DNA from: Rhodococcus sp. B50
Lineage (GTDB): Bacteria; Actinomycetota; Actinomycetes; Mycobacteriales; Mycobacteriaceae
Length of the DNA: 64,000 nucleotides
Assembly: GCF_013602415.1 (NCBI RefSeq)
Contig: NZ_WPAG02000002.1
Span: 62,001-126,000 of the forward strand
Reading direction: 5' to 3'
Below the pieces are notes generated by a model. That model made no database searches and was not told the DNA's origin. It saw only the letters and a program-made list of their open reading frames with translations. Positions 1-8,982 of the stretch are shown here, one piece after another (positions within the stretch are counted from its first letter, which is position 1; the number at the start of each line of letters is the position of its first letter). The translations under genes and the position numbers were made by a program.

Positions 1-3000
1 GTGGGGCGCGGCGGTCAGCGACTCGCGACCCGGCTCGTGCCACCCGACACGGGACCTGTCGAGGATCTCGAACCCGTCGCCGCCGTCTCGCTGCGCCGGT
101 TCGTGCGCGCACACTCGGTGGTGCCGGCACTGCCCACGGCCGTGTCGCTGCGAGGTTTCGCCGCGATCGGTATCGACGGTGACCGTGAGGCGGCACGCTC
201 GCTCGCGCGGGCGATGCTCGCGCAGGCGTGCACCTTCCACGGACCCGACATGCTGCACGTCGCCGTCGTGTGCGGGCCCGACACCGCCGCGGAATGGGAG
301 TGGATCAAGTGGCTGCCGCACGCGCAGAACCCGGTCCTGCGCGACGGTGCGGGCAGCGCCCGTACGGTGTTCGGCTCGGTACTCGAACTCGAGACGGATC
401 TCGCGGTGGTCCTGGCCGGTCGCAGCAGGTTCGTCCGGAACGCTCCGGCCGCCGAGGGAGCAGCGCACCTCGTCGTGGTCGTCGACGGCGGGGTCACGGG
501 TTCGGGTTCGGGCGTGCTCGACGACGGTCTCGACGCGGTGACCGTGCTCGACCTCTCCGGATACGCCGCACGGCTGAGCGCGACACGCGGCCTGCGTCTG
601 GTGGTCGAGGAGGGACATGTCGGGGTCGCGACCGGCACCGCCGTCGACGTCTTCGCCGATACCGACGGCATCGCCGCCGCGCAGGCACAGACGCTGGCGA
701 GGCGGCTCGCCCCGTATCGGGTGACGAGCGGCGCGGTGGACGACAGCGCCGTCGACGACCGGCCGTCGAGCTGGCAGGAGTTGCTCGGGCTCGGGGACGT
801 GGCCCGATTCGACCCCGAGCAGGCGTGGGTTCCGCGCCGCGGACGCGACCGTCTGCGGGTGCCCATCGGCGTGGGCATCGACGGTGCGCCCGTCGAGCTC
901 GATCTCAAGGAGGCGGCCGAGAACGGTATGGGTCCGCACGGATTATGCATCGGCGCAACAGGGTCGGGGAAGAGTGAGTTCCTGCGGACACTGGTCCTGG
1001 GCCTCGTGGCGACGCACCCACCCGAGGCGCTCAACCTGGTCCTGGTGGACTTCAAGGGCGGCGCGACCTTCCTCGGTCTCGAACAGATCGAGCACGTCGC
1101 GGCGGTGATCACCAATCTCACGGACGAGATCGCGATGGTCGACCGCATGAAGGACGCCCTCGAGGGTGAGATGAACCGCCGGCAGGAACTGCTGCGGACC
1201 GCGGGGAACTTCGCCAACGTCGGCGACTACGAGAAGGCCAGGGCGGCAGGTGCCCCGCTCGATCCCCTGCCCGCGCTGTTCATCGTGGTCGACGAGTTCT
1301 CCGAACTGCTCTCGCAACAACCCGAATTCGCCGATCTCTTCGCGGCGATCGGACGACTGGGACGATCGCTGCACATGCACCTGTTGCTGGCGAGCCAGCG
1401 ACTCGACGAGGGCCGGCTCCGCGGCCTCGACAGTCACCTGTCGTACCGCATCGGCCTGAAGACGTTCTCCGCCAACGAATCGCGGAGCGTCCTCGGCGTT
1501 CCCGACGCATACCACCTGCCGTCGACGCCCGGCGCGGGATACCTCCGGACCGATTCCGCCGACATCCAGCGGTTCTCCGCGGCGTACGTCTCCGGACCGT
1601 ACGAACCCGGCCGTCCCTCCCGGCGCACCCGTTCGGCAGCGCCGGCCGGTGCGTCCCGGCCCCGCGTCTTCACGGCCCGGGCGGTGCCGATCGAGTCCGG
1701 CCCGCCCGCTCCGGTCACCGAACCGCTCCCGGTCCCCGCCGCGGGCGACGGACGGAGCGTTCTCGAGGTGGTCGTCGACCGGATACGGGGACACGGCGCA
1801 CCGGCACACGAGGTGTGGCAGCCCCCGCTCGACGAATCCCCGTCGCTGGACATGCTCCTGCCCCGGTCGGTGCTTACCGGCGACGTGCCGCGTCACGCTG
1901 CGCTACGCACCGTCGTCGGTGTCGTGGACCGGCCGTTCGATCAACGCCGCGACCCGCTGGTGGTGGACCTGTCGGGGTCCGCCGGCAACGTCGTGGTCGT
2001 CGGTGGCCCGCAGTCCGGCAAGTCCACCCTGGTGCGCAGCCTCGTCCTGTCGATGGCCCTGACGCACACCGCCGAGCAGGTGCAGTTCTACTGTCTCGAC
2101 TTCGGCGGCGGCACGTTGTCGGGTCTGGCCGGCCTGCCACACGTCGGTTCCGTCGCGGGACGGCACGACACCGATCGGGTGCGCCGGACCGTCGCCGAGA
2201 TGATGTCGCTGCTGCGCCGCCGCGAACGGTCCTTCGCCGAGAACGGCATCGAGTCCATGGCCCAGTTGCGACGAATGCGCGCCGACGGAATCGCACTCGC
2301 CACCGACGATCGGTTCGGCGACGTCTTCCTCGTCGTCGACGGGTGGCCCAGCGTCCGGCAGGATTTCGAAGCGCTGGAGCAGACGATCGGGATCCTGGCC
2401 GCGCAGGGCCTGTCCTACGGCATCCACGTGGTGCTCAGCGCACCGCGCTGGGGTGACGTCCGGCCCGCCATGCGCGACCTGCTGGGTACACGACTCGAAC
2501 TCCGGCTCGGCGATCCGTCCGACTCCGAGTACGGCCGCAAGAGAGCGGCGACGGTGCCCGAAGGGCGACCCGGACGCGGCATCGACCGCGACGGTCTGCA
2601 TATCCTGGGCGCGTTGCCCCGGGTGGACGGTAGCTCCGATCCGGCCGATCTCGCGGTCGGTGTCGCCGCGGCGGTCGAGGCCGTCCGCGCTACCGCGCCC
2701 GGGCGGTCGGCGCCGCCGGTCCGCATGCTGCCCGAGCGCATCGACCGGTCCGATCTCCTTGCGGCAATGCCCACCGGATGGCCGCCGCCGGTCGACGCCT
2801 CCCGGCCCGCCCGGCTCTGCATCCCGATCGGCATCGACGAATCCGAACTCGCGCCCGTATCGGTGGATTTCGCCGACAGCCCACACCTGCTGATCTTCGG
2901 CGACTCGGAATGCGGCAAGACGAACCTGCTCCGGGGACTGTGCCGCGGGTTGACCGAATCCGGCAGCGGCGCCGAGATCAGGATCGTCATCGGCGACTAC

Positions 3001-3504
3001 CGCCGGACCATGCTCGGTGTCGTCGGCGGCGACCATCTCGGGGGATACGCGCCGTCGGCGACGGTCCTCGCCGCCATGGTCCGGGAACTCGCCGCCATCT
3101 GCGAGCGGCGGCTGCCGGGCCCGGACACCACACAACAACAGTTGCGCGACCGATCGTGGTGGACCGGGCCCGAGGTGTTCGTGGTGATCGACGACTACGA
3201 CATGGTCGCGACGTCGGGTCAGAACCCTTTGCTGCCGCTGCTCGACTACCTTCCGCAAGGGCGGGACATCGGACTGCACCTGGTGGTCGCGCGCCGCTCG
3301 GGCGGCGCGGGACGGGCGATGTACGAGCCGATCCTGGGACGCCTGCGGGAGCTGTCGAGCCCGGGTCTGATCATGAGCGGAAGCCGCGACGAGGGAACGC
3401 TCGTCGGCGCGGTGCGCCCGTCACCGATGCCACCGGGTCGCGGCACGCTCGTACGACGTGGCGGCACGTCGCTCGTCCAGACTGCATGGGCGCCGGAGGC
3501 GTGA
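1..3504 (+). CDS. eccC4: Type VII secretion ATPase EccC (ESX-4 type), 5'-partial
   Basis: FtsK/SpoIIIE-family motor ATPase that recognises and drives WXG100 substrates through the ESX membrane complex. The frame is open from the first base of the window and gives 1167 residues. Three ATPase modules are visible: Walker A GATGSGKS at about 318-325 with Walker B IVVDEF near 428; GGPQSGKS at 668-675 with VVDGW near 778; and GDSECGKT at 967-974 with FVVIDDYD near 1060. The N-terminal membrane helices expected for EccC are not seen, and EccC4 proteins are nearly 70 residues longer, so the true start probably lies upstream and the GTG at base 1 is likely internal. The stop overlaps the next gene (ATGA). 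Downstream esxU, esxT, rplM and rpsI match the order next to Rv3447c, which supports ESX-4 rather than another ESX type. Confidence 0.93.
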   Translation: MGRGGQRLATRLVPPDTGPVEDLEPVAAVSLRRFVRAHSVVPALPTAVSLRGFAAIGIDGDREAARSLARAMLAQACTFHGPDMLHVAVVCGPDTAAEWEWIKWLPHAQNPVLRDGAGSARTVFGSVLELETDLAVVLAGRSRFVRNAPAAEGAAHLVVVVDGGVTGSGSGVLDDGLDAVTVLDLSGYAARLSATRGLRLVVEEGHVGVATGTAVDVFADTDGIAAAQAQTLARRLAPYRVTSGAVDDSAVDDRPSSWQELLGLGDVARFDPEQAWVPRRGRDRLRVPIGVGIDGAPVELDLKEAAENGMGPHGLCIGATGSGKSEFLRTLVLGLVATHPPEALNLVLVDFKGGATFLGLEQIEHVAAVITNLTDEIAMVDRMKDALEGEMNRRQELLRTAGNFANVGDYEKARAAGAPLDPLPALFIVVDEFSELLSQQPEFADLFAAIGRLGRSLHMHLLLASQRLDEGRLRGLDSHLSYRIGLKTFSANESRSVLGVPDAYHLPSTPGAGYLRTDSADIQRFSAAYVSGPYEPGRPSRRTRSAAPAGASRPRVFTARAVPIESGPPAPVTEPLPVPAAGDGRSVLEVVVDRIRGHGAPAHEVWQPPLDESPSLDMLLPRSVLTGDVPRHAALRTVVGVVDRPFDQRRDPLVVDLSGSAGNVVVVGGPQSGKSTLVRSLVLSMALTHTAEQVQFYCLDFGGGTLSGLAGLPHVGSVAGRHDTDRVRRTVAEMMSLLRRRERSFAENGIESMAQLRRMRADGIALATDDRFGDVFLVVDGWPSVRQDFEALEQTIGILAAQGLSYGIHVVLSAPRWGDVRPAMRDLLGTRLELRLGDPSDSEYGRKRAATVPEGRPGRGIDRDGLHILGALPRVDGSSDPADLAVGVAAAVEAVRATAPGRSAPPVRMLPERIDRSDLLAAMPTGWPPPVDASRPARLCIPIGIDESELAPVSVDFADSPHLLIFGDSECGKTNLLRGLCRGLTESGSGAEIRIVIGDYRRTMLGVVGGDHLGGYAPSATVLAAMVRELAAICERRLPGPDTTQQQLRDRSWWTGPEVFVVIDDYDMVATSGQNPLLPLLDYLPQGRDIGLHLVVARRSGGAGRAMYEPILGRLRELSSPGLIMSGSRDEGTLVGAVRPSPMPPGRGTLVRRGGTSLVQTAWAPEA

Positions 3505-5006
3505 TGACGAGTCGGGACGAGGCGGTGGTTGCTGCGGTCGCGTTCACGCTGACATCCGGGTCGATCCACGTCGGATGGCCCGGAACGACGCGCAGCGTGC
3601 CCGCTCTCGCGGCAGAGGTGGGCGACCATCGGGTATTCGGAGCCCCCGCCGGGGAGGCGCCGGGGCCGCTCGACGTCGCAGGGCTCGTGGATGCGGCGGC
3701 GGTCGGAACGGAACGCGAACTCGGAGAGCTGCTGACCGGACTCGTCGCGTACGCTGCGGCGACCGCGGGTGCGCCCGGCATGGGTGGGCCGGCGTGCGCG
3801 ATACACCCCACCTGGTGGAACGAGCGGCGACGCGATCTTCTCCGGACCGCCGTGCGGCAGGTCGCGGGGGACACGATCCTGCTCCCGGTCGCGGTCGCCG
3901 CCGCGCGTGCCGCCGCCACCGCTCCGCACGAACGGTGCGCGGTGCTCGAATTCGCCGCCGGCGGAGTCACCGCGGTGAGTGTCGCTCGGTCCGCCCTCGA
4001 CGGGCCGACCGTCGAGCGCGTTGCGCGGGACCCGGATCTGTCGCTGCACGCTCCGGACGCCGCGGCGTGTCTCGAGAGCCTGCTGACATCGGTGTGCGGT
4101 GGGGCCGGGCCCGAGGTCGTGGTGGTGACGGGCGGTCCGGGCGAACCGTCCGGTGTCGAACCGCTCGCCCTCGCAGTCGATCTCGTGGGCCCGGGCCGGC
4201 GGGTCGTGCCCGTCGCGGCCTCGGAGATGCTCGTCGCGGTGACCGGTTCCCCGTCTGCCCCGACTACCAGCGGCTCGGATGCACAGGTCACGCCGGCCGC
4301 ACCGACGATCGACGGACCCGACCGGGCGTTACCGTGGCTGAACGAGGTACGCGCACGCCCGGATTCCGGTCGTCCCGGGCGGGACGGCATGGTGCGCACA
4401 CTGTTCGTGGCCGGCGCGGTGGTCCCGGCCCTGCTCGCCGCCGCGATATTCCTGTGGCCGCTCCTCTCGAGAGGAGGCGACGAGGACTTTCGGAATCCGC
4501 CCGAAGTCGTTGCGGCGGAGGAGATACCGAGAACTGTCGAGTCGCCCGCGGTGGTGCCCACCGGTAACCCCGGACCTCCGGCGTCGACTCGGGTCGACGT
4601 CGGTCCGATGAATCTCGAACTGCCCGTCGGCTGGCGCATCCGGGATCCCGAGACCGTGATCGACGGTCGTGCGGAACTGATACCGGTCGGCGGGGCCGAT
4701 CGTCGGATCCTGGTCGTGTATCGGAATCTTCCCGAGGAGGCGGACGAGGGTGCCGTCGCATCGGCGTTGGCTGCGCGGGCTGCCGAACGTGCACCCGTCA
4801 TCCGCGATCTCGACGTCGACACCACCTTCGCCGACCGCAAGGTCGTGGCGTACACGGAGGTTCCCGACGACTACTCGGTGGTGCGGTGGTCGGTGCTCGT
4901 CTTCCCCGGCCTCCAGGTCTCGGTGGGATGCCAGCACCTCGAGGAGGAGTGGACTCGTATCCGCAGTGAATGCGAGCAGGCCGTCCACACCCTCCGGGTC
5001 GGCTGA
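3504..5006 (+). CDS. Type VII secretion-associated protein (Rv3446c family)
   Basis: About 500 residues. An N-terminal region rich in Ala, Val and Gly and possibly of actin/Hsp70-like fold (residues 1-270) is followed by one membrane helix (about 299-320, ending FLWPLLSRGGDE) and an extracytoplasmic C-terminal domain of about 150 residues (LELPVGWRI ... VGCQHLEEEWTRIRSECEQAV). This architecture and position match the type VII secretion-associated protein encoded next to eccC4 in mycobacteria. Its biochemical role is not established. The ATG overlaps the eccC stop codon, indicating translational coupling; a GTG one codon upstream is an alternative. It is probably part of, or accessory to, the ESX-4 membrane complex (inference). 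Confidence 0.8.
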   Translation: MTSRDEAVVAAVAFTLTSGSIHVGWPGTTRSVPALAAEVGDHRVFGAPAGEAPGPLDVAGLVDAAAVGTERELGELLTGLVAYAAATAGAPGMGGPACAIHPTWWNERRRDLLRTAVRQVAGDTILLPVAVAAARAAATAPHERCAVLEFAAGGVTAVSVARSALDGPTVERVARDPDLSLHAPDAAACLESLLTSVCGGAGPEVVVVTGGPGEPSGVEPLALAVDLVGPGRRVVPVAASEMLVAVTGSPSAPTTSGSDAQVTPAAPTIDGPDRALPWLNEVRARPDSGRPGRDGMVRTLFVAGAVVPALLAAAIFLWPLLSRGGDEDFRNPPEVVAAEEIPRTVESPAVVPTGNPGPPASTRVDVGPMNLELPVGWRIRDPETVIDGRAELIPVGGADRRILVVYRNLPEEADEGAVASALAARAAERAPVIRDLDVDTTFADRKVVAYTEVPDDYSVVRWSVLVFPGLQVSVGCQHLEEEWTRIRSECEQAVHTLRVG

Positions 5007-5136
5007 CGAAGAAGATCTGCACATTTCGGGAATCCGTGGAACCGATACCGCACCGGGCGCGTCCAACCACATGTAGGAGCGAAGACCGGCTCGACGCCGA
5101 GCCGGGTGATCCACGCACGAGCGAAGGAGTACGCCG

Positions 5137-5490
5137 TTGAGCCAACCGACCGGCAATTCGAATCAACTCACCACCGATGTGGCGACCATGGAGGTCGTCG
5201 CGGGACAACTCCAGGACTCCCGCGCCGAACTCGATGCGATCCTCGGGCGGCTGACGGGTGTGGTGCAGTCCGCGCCGGCAGTCTGGCGGAGCCGTTCGGC
5301 GGAACAGTTCGCCGGAATCATGGAGCGCTGGAACGTCAACCACACCAAGCTGTCCAACGCGCTGGACGAACTGGCCGAGGCCGTGCGCACCAGCGGACGG
5401 TCGTACGCCGCCGCCGAGGATCACCAGGCTCGGTCCCTGTCGGCGATCGACCCCGACGGCGGTTCGGTGCTCAACGGCTCGTTCACCTGA
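5137..5490 (+). CDS. esxU: WXG100-family protein, EsxU-like
   Basis: Small secreted helical-hairpin protein of 117 residues, expected to pair with the product of the next gene and leave the cell through ESX-4. Residues 15-47 and 55-95 form the two helices. The turn carries W50-R-S52, so the Gly of the usual WXG is replaced by Ser. A YxxxE export motif (Y90-AAA-E94) sits just after the second helix, where the YxxxD/E secretion signal lies in ESX substrates. The start is a TTG preceded by AAGGAG at 5124-5129 with a 7-nt spacer; no ATG or GTG fits as well. Gene order eccC - Rv3446c-like - esxU - esxT is that of ESX-4. Confidence 0.88.
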   Translation: MSQPTGNSNQLTTDVATMEVVAGQLQDSRAELDAILGRLTGVVQSAPAVWRSRSAEQFAGIMERWNVNHTKLSNALDELAEAVRTSGRSYAAAEDHQARSLSAIDPDGGSVLNGSFT

Positions 5491-5535
5491 TCCCCGGTCT
5501 TTCCGGCACACATTCGAGAACAAGGAGAACGATCC

Positions 5536-5826
5536 GTGTCCGAGATCTATCAGAACTTCGCGGGCGTCGCCGACCTGCACGCCCAGCTCGTGTCCGGTCA
5601 GAAGGCGATCGAGGCGACGCTCGACCGCATCGAGGGGCAGGTCGTGCCTCTCGTCGCCGGCTGGGACAGCGACGCGAAGGAGCGTTACGCCGCCACGCAG
5701 GCCCGCTGGAACGAGGCCGAGGCCGGTCTCATCCAGGTGCTGCACGACATCGGCCGGGTGGTCTCGACCGGTAACGACAACATGCAGGAGGTCGAGCGAC
5801 TGAACCAGCAGCGCTTCCCGGGCTGA
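5536..5826 (+). CDS. esxT: WXG100-family protein, EsxT-like
   Basis: Ninety-six residues, the standard WXG100 length. Two amphipathic helices (about 8-38 and 48-85) flank the turn W43-D-S45, again WXS rather than WXG. It lacks a clear YxxxD/E tail, which fits the usual arrangement in which only one partner of an Esx heterodimer carries the export signal (here EsxU). The GTG start has AAGGAG at 5522-5527. It follows esxU by 45 nt and is the last gene before a strong hairpin, so it probably closes the ESX-4 transcript. Confidence 0.88.
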   Translation: MSEIYQNFAGVADLHAQLVSGQKAIEATLDRIEGQVVPLVAGWDSDAKERYAATQARWNEAEAGLIQVLHDIGRVVSTGNDNMQEVERLNQQRFPG

Positions 5827-5850
5827 TCCGGGTTCGTCGGATCCGACGCT

Positions 5851-5888
5851 GTCACGTCCCGGTGGTGGAGAGGCCACCGGGACGTGAC
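5851..5888 (+). terminator. Hairpin terminator after esxT
   Basis: A perfect 15-bp inverted repeat (arms 5851-5865 and 5874-5888) with an 8-nt loop lies 25 nt after the esxT stop. No U-run follows, which is common for intrinsic terminators in high-GC actinobacteria. It separates the ESX-4 genes from the ribosomal protein promoter. Confidence 0.75.
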
Positions 5889-5937
5889 GCGTCTCCGGGG
5901 CAGCGTGCTCCCTGCACAGGGGGAGTGCCGAGGCGCT

Positions 5938-5967
5938 TTGACCCGTCCGGTGTCGGCCCGGTAGAGT
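5938..5967 (+). promoter_or_regulatory. Probable sigma-A promoter for rplM-rpsI
   Basis: TTGACC (5938-5943) and TAGAGT (5962-5967) are separated by 18 bp, close to housekeeping consensus. The transcript would start near 5974 and carry a leader of about 125 nt before rplM. I did not recognise a known L13 autoregulatory structure in that leader. Confidence 0.65.
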
Positions 5968-6098
5968 GTCCCCTCGGCGTGTCGCACGTCGTCGTGCCCT
6001 GTGGCGCGACGAACATCTCTCCCGGGTCTCAACTGGCCGCCGGGCGTGACCATCGTCGACATGCAGGCCAGCAGCGAAACGATAGACGAGGAAGATCT

Positions 6099-6542
6099 GT
6101 GTCTACGTACACACCGAAGGCCGGCGACGTGACCCATCAGTGGCACGTCATCGACGCCACCGACGTGGTGCTCGGCCGCCTCGCGGTGCAGGCGGCAAAC
6201 CTGCTCCGCGGCAAGCACAAGCCCACATTCGCGCCGCACGTCGACGGTGGTGACTTCGTCGTCATCATCAACGCCGACAAGGTTGCCATCTCCGGCAACA
6301 AGCGGACCGACAAGTTCCTCTACAGCCACTCCGGTCACCCGGGCGGTCTGCGGGCTCGTTCGGTCGGCGAGGTTCTCGAGAAGAACCCCGACCGCCTCGT
6401 GGAGAAGGCCGTCACCGGCATGCTCCCGAAGAACAAGCTCGGTCGCGCCATCGCGAAGAAGCTGAAGGTCTACGCGGGCCCGAACCACCCCCACGCCGCG
6501 CAGCAGCCGGTGCCGTTCGAGATCAAGCAGGTGGCACAGTGA
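6099..6542 (+). CDS. rplM: 50S ribosomal protein L13
   Basis: Large-subunit ribosomal protein of 147 residues, full length for the family. The N-terminus ([19 protein letters not shown]) and the core ([46 protein letters not shown]) are standard L13 signatures. The start is GTG at 6099; the stop overlaps the GTG start of rpsI by 4 nt, the usual coupling of these two genes. It is likely transcribed from the promoter at 5938-5967. Confidence 0.98.
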   Translation: MSTYTPKAGDVTHQWHVIDATDVVLGRLAVQAANLLRGKHKPTFAPHVDGGDFVVIINADKVAISGNKRTDKFLYSHSGHPGGLRARSVGEVLEKNPDRLVEKAVTGMLPKNKLGRAIAKKLKVYAGPNHPHAAQQPVPFEIKQVAQ

Positions 6543-7042
6543 CGACGCCCGAGGAACAGAACGTGAACCCCGAAGAGTACGTCGAGAACGTCGAGGTCGC
6601 TGCCGAGGAGTACGTCGAGGACGTCGTCGAGGCACCCGCTGCCCCGATCGTCTTCGACCGTCCGGTCCAGACCGTCGGTCGCCGTAAGGAGGCCGTCGTC
6701 CGCGTCCGCCTCGTGCCCGGCACCGGCAACTTCACCCTCAACGGCCGCACCATCGAGGACTACTTCCCGAACAAGGTGCACCAGCAGCTCGTGAAGTCGC
6801 CCCTGGTGACGGTCGAGCGCACCGAGTCGTTCGACATCCACGCACGCCTGCACGGCGGCGGCCCGTCCGGCCAGGCCGGCGCGCTGCGTCTCGCCATCGC
6901 GCGTGCACTCACCGAGGTCACCCCCGAGGATCGCCCCGCGCTCAAGCGTGCCGGCTTCCTCACGCGTGACCCGCGTGCCGTCGAGCGCAAGAAGTACGGC
7001 CTGAAGAAGGCCCGTAAGGCATCGCAGTACTCCAAGCGCTGA
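6539..7042 (+). CDS. rpsI: 30S ribosomal protein S9
   Basis: Small-subunit ribosomal protein, 167 residues. The conserved S9 domain begins near residue 40 ([15 protein letters not shown]) and ends in the basic tail [19 protein letters not shown], whose terminal Arg contacts P-site tRNA in known structures. The first 40 residues form a Glu/Val-rich acidic extension typical of actinobacterial S9. The GTG start overlaps the rplM stop. A hairpin terminator follows at 7093. Confidence 0.98.
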   Translation: MTTPEEQNVNPEEYVENVEVAAEEYVEDVVEAPAAPIVFDRPVQTVGRRKEAVVRVRLVPGTGNFTLNGRTIEDYFPNKVHQQLVKSPLVTVERTESFDIHARLHGGGPSGQAGALRLAIARALTEVTPEDRPALKRAGFLTRDPRAVERKKYGLKKARKASQYSKR

Positions 7043-7092
7043 TGTGCCGCCGACGCTGATTTCGTCAGAGTCGGCACCTGTTCCACCACGAG

Positions 7093-7131
7093 AGCAGGCG
7101 TCGGTAGACATTTCCTACCGGCGCCTGCTTT
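7093..7131 (+). terminator. Terminator after rpsI
   Basis: A 15-bp near-perfect inverted repeat (7093-7107 with 7115-7129, one G-T pair) has a 7-nt loop and is followed by TTT. It ends the rplM-rpsI transcript ahead of glmM. Confidence 0.75.
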
Positions 7132-7193
7132 CGTGCATTCTGTCCTCTATCGACACCCGCGGCGGGGCCGCACACGACTGGGAGGCTGTGTAC

Positions 7194-8534
7194 ATGGGTC
7201 GGTTGTTCGGCACCGACGGAGTCCGGGGCTTGGCCAATGCCGAGCTCACAGTGGAGCTGGCAGTGCGCCTCGCAGGCGCTGCAGCAGCGGTCCTGGCCCG
7301 TCGGGCCGCCGAGCGGCGACCGCTGGCGGTCGTGGGTCGCGATCCCCGTGCGAGCGGCGAGATGCTCGAGGCGGCCGTCACGGCCGGACTCACCGCCGCC
7401 GGAGTCGACGTCCTGTCGGTGGGCGTGCTGCCCACCCCGGCCGTCGCATTCCTCACGGGTGACTACGAGGCCGACCTCGGTGTGATGATCTCCGCGTCGC
7501 ACAATCCCATGCCCGACAACGGCATCAAGATCTTCGCGGCCGGCGGGCGCAAGCTCGAGGACGAGGTCGAGGATCGGATCGAAGCGGTGCTGCACGGCGA
7601 CGCCGAGACGGCCGCACGCCCGACCGGTGCCGGCATCGGCCGCGTCCGCGCCGTGTCCGACGCACTCGACCGTTACCTCGCGCATCTCGCGACGGCCGTG
7701 CACCAGCCCCTCACCGGTACGACCGTCGTGGTCGACTGCGCGCACGGTGCCGCCTCCCAGGCAGGCCCGGCCGCTTACGCCGCCGCAGGCGCGACGGTGA
7801 TCGCGATCAATGCCGAACCCGACGGACTCAACATCAACGACGGGTGCGGCTCCACGCACCTGTCCGTGCTGCAGGAAGCCGTGCTCGAGCACGGCGCCGA
7901 CCTGGGCCTTGCGCACGACGGCGACGCCGATCGCTGCCTCGCCGTCGACGCGACCGGCACGGTGGTCGACGGCGACGCCATCATGGCGATCCTTGCCCTC
8001 GGCATGCACGAAGCCGGTGAACTTCCCGACGACACCCTCGTCGCCACGGTGATGAGCAATCTCGGTCTGCACCTCGCCATGCGGGCGGCGGGGATCGAGG
8101 TGCGCACCGTCGGTGTGGGCGACCGCTACGTGCTCGAGGAGCTCCGGCGCGGTGGCTACGGCCTCGGTGGTGAGCAGTCGGGTCACATCGTCCTTCCCGC
8201 ACACGGCACGACCGGCGACGGCGTGCTCACCGGCCTCCGCTTGATGGAACGGGTCGCGACGACGGGTTTGCCCCTCGCGAAGCTCGCCTCGGTGATGACC
8301 TCGCTCCCGCAGGTCCTCGTGAACGTGCGAGTCCACGACAAGGTCGCCGTGGCGAACGATCCTGCGGTGGCGGCTGCGGTCGCGGAGGCCGAGAGCGAAC
8401 TCGGTGAGACCGGCCGGGTGCTGCTGCGTCCGTCGGGCACCGAACAGCTCGTGAGGGTCATGGTCGAAGCCGCCGACGACGATCACGCTCGCGCCGTCGC
8501 CGACCGTCTCGCGGAAGTCGTCGCCGCCGTCTGA
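7194..8534 (+). CDS. glmM: Phosphoglucosamine mutase
   Basis: Converts glucosamine-6-phosphate to glucosamine-1-phosphate on the way to UDP-GlcNAc, in the cytoplasm. 446 residues, full length. The phosphoserine loop [13 protein letters not shown] has the catalytic Ser at residue 102. The metal-binding loop DGDADRC, the sugar-binding GGEQSGH and the phosphate-binding [12 protein letters not shown] are all present. The ATG at 7194 has GGAGG at 7181-7185. The frame is open further upstream but that stretch holds the rpsI terminator. With glmS 2.4 kb downstream it gives two consecutive steps of amino-sugar synthesis. Confidence 0.97.
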   Translation: MGRLFGTDGVRGLANAELTVELAVRLAGAAAAVLARRAAERRPLAVVGRDPRASGEMLEAAVTAGLTAAGVDVLSVGVLPTPAVAFLTGDYEADLGVMISASHNPMPDNGIKIFAAGGRKLEDEVEDRIEAVLHGDAETAARPTGAGIGRVRAVSDALDRYLAHLATAVHQPLTGTTVVVDCAHGAASQAGPAAYAAAGATVIAINAEPDGLNINDGCGSTHLSVLQEAVLEHGADLGLAHDGDADRCLAVDATGTVVDGDAIMAILALGMHEAGELPDDTLVATVMSNLGLHLAMRAAGIEVRTVGVGDRYVLEELRRGGYGLGGEQSGHIVLPAHGTTGDGVLTGLRLMERVATTGLPLAKLASVMTSLPQVLVNVRVHDKVAVANDPAVAAAVAEAESELGETGRVLLRPSGTEQLVRVMVEAADDDHARAVADRLAEVVAAV

Positions 8535-8607
8535 GCGCAGGCGGAACCGGATCGCCGCTCGCTGCGTCCAAACCCTTCGAGAGGGTTCGTCGGGACGGAG
8601 AGCGGAC

Positions 8608-8982
8608 ATGGACATACGGCACGGCACGGACGCCCGGCAGGGCAGGATCCGGTTCGACGGTGACGCGGTGCGCGTGGTCGCGGCACGTCTGGCGGAGGTG
8701 GCGGAGGACTCCGACCGCGAGATCCGTCGCAGGTTCGGCGATCTCGGGTTCGACGGGTCCGGTGCCGGATCGCTGCACCGCTCGCCCGGCGTCTCCGTCG
8801 AGACCGGCTACCGCAGGATGCGTGCTGCGTGCGAGAGCTGGGTGGCCACCGTGCAGGCGCACGCCGATGCGCTGCGCGTGGTGGCGGACGGCTATCTGAA
8901 CGAGGACCACACCGTCGAGATCGCACTCACCGCTGCGGCGGCGCGTGCCGAACTCGACGACCCGGGAGACCGGCGGTCGTGA
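8608..8982 (+). CDS. Putative type VII secretion target-like protein (Rv3440c position)
   Basis: 124 residues, predicted mostly alpha-helical. A first helix (about 18-43) and a second (65-115) are separated by a Gly/Ser-rich turn. Near the end of the second helix lies Y96-LNE-D100, a match to the YxxxD/E type VII secretion signal. The overall pattern resembles EspC-type ESX targets, but the similarity is structural, not confident sequence homology. It overlaps the next gene by 4 nt (GTGA) and sits in the same place as Rv3440c between glmM and glmS. The ATG is preceded by GGAGAG with a short spacer. Function unknown. Confidence 0.65.
   Translation: MDIRHGTDARQGRIRFDGDAVRVVAARLAEVAEDSDREIRRRFGDLGFDGSGAGSLHRSPGVSVETGYRRMRAACESWVATVQAHADALRVVADGYLNEDHTVEIALTAAAARAELDDPGDRRS

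Noticed and set aside
15..1217. Long open frames antisense to eccC and many other genes
   Set aside because: High GC content keeps antisense frames open; these lack family motifs and conflict with clear genes on the other strand.
7044..7193. Upstream extension of glmM
   Set aside because: It contains the rpsI terminator hairpin and no conserved residues; ATG 7194 with GGAGG is standard.
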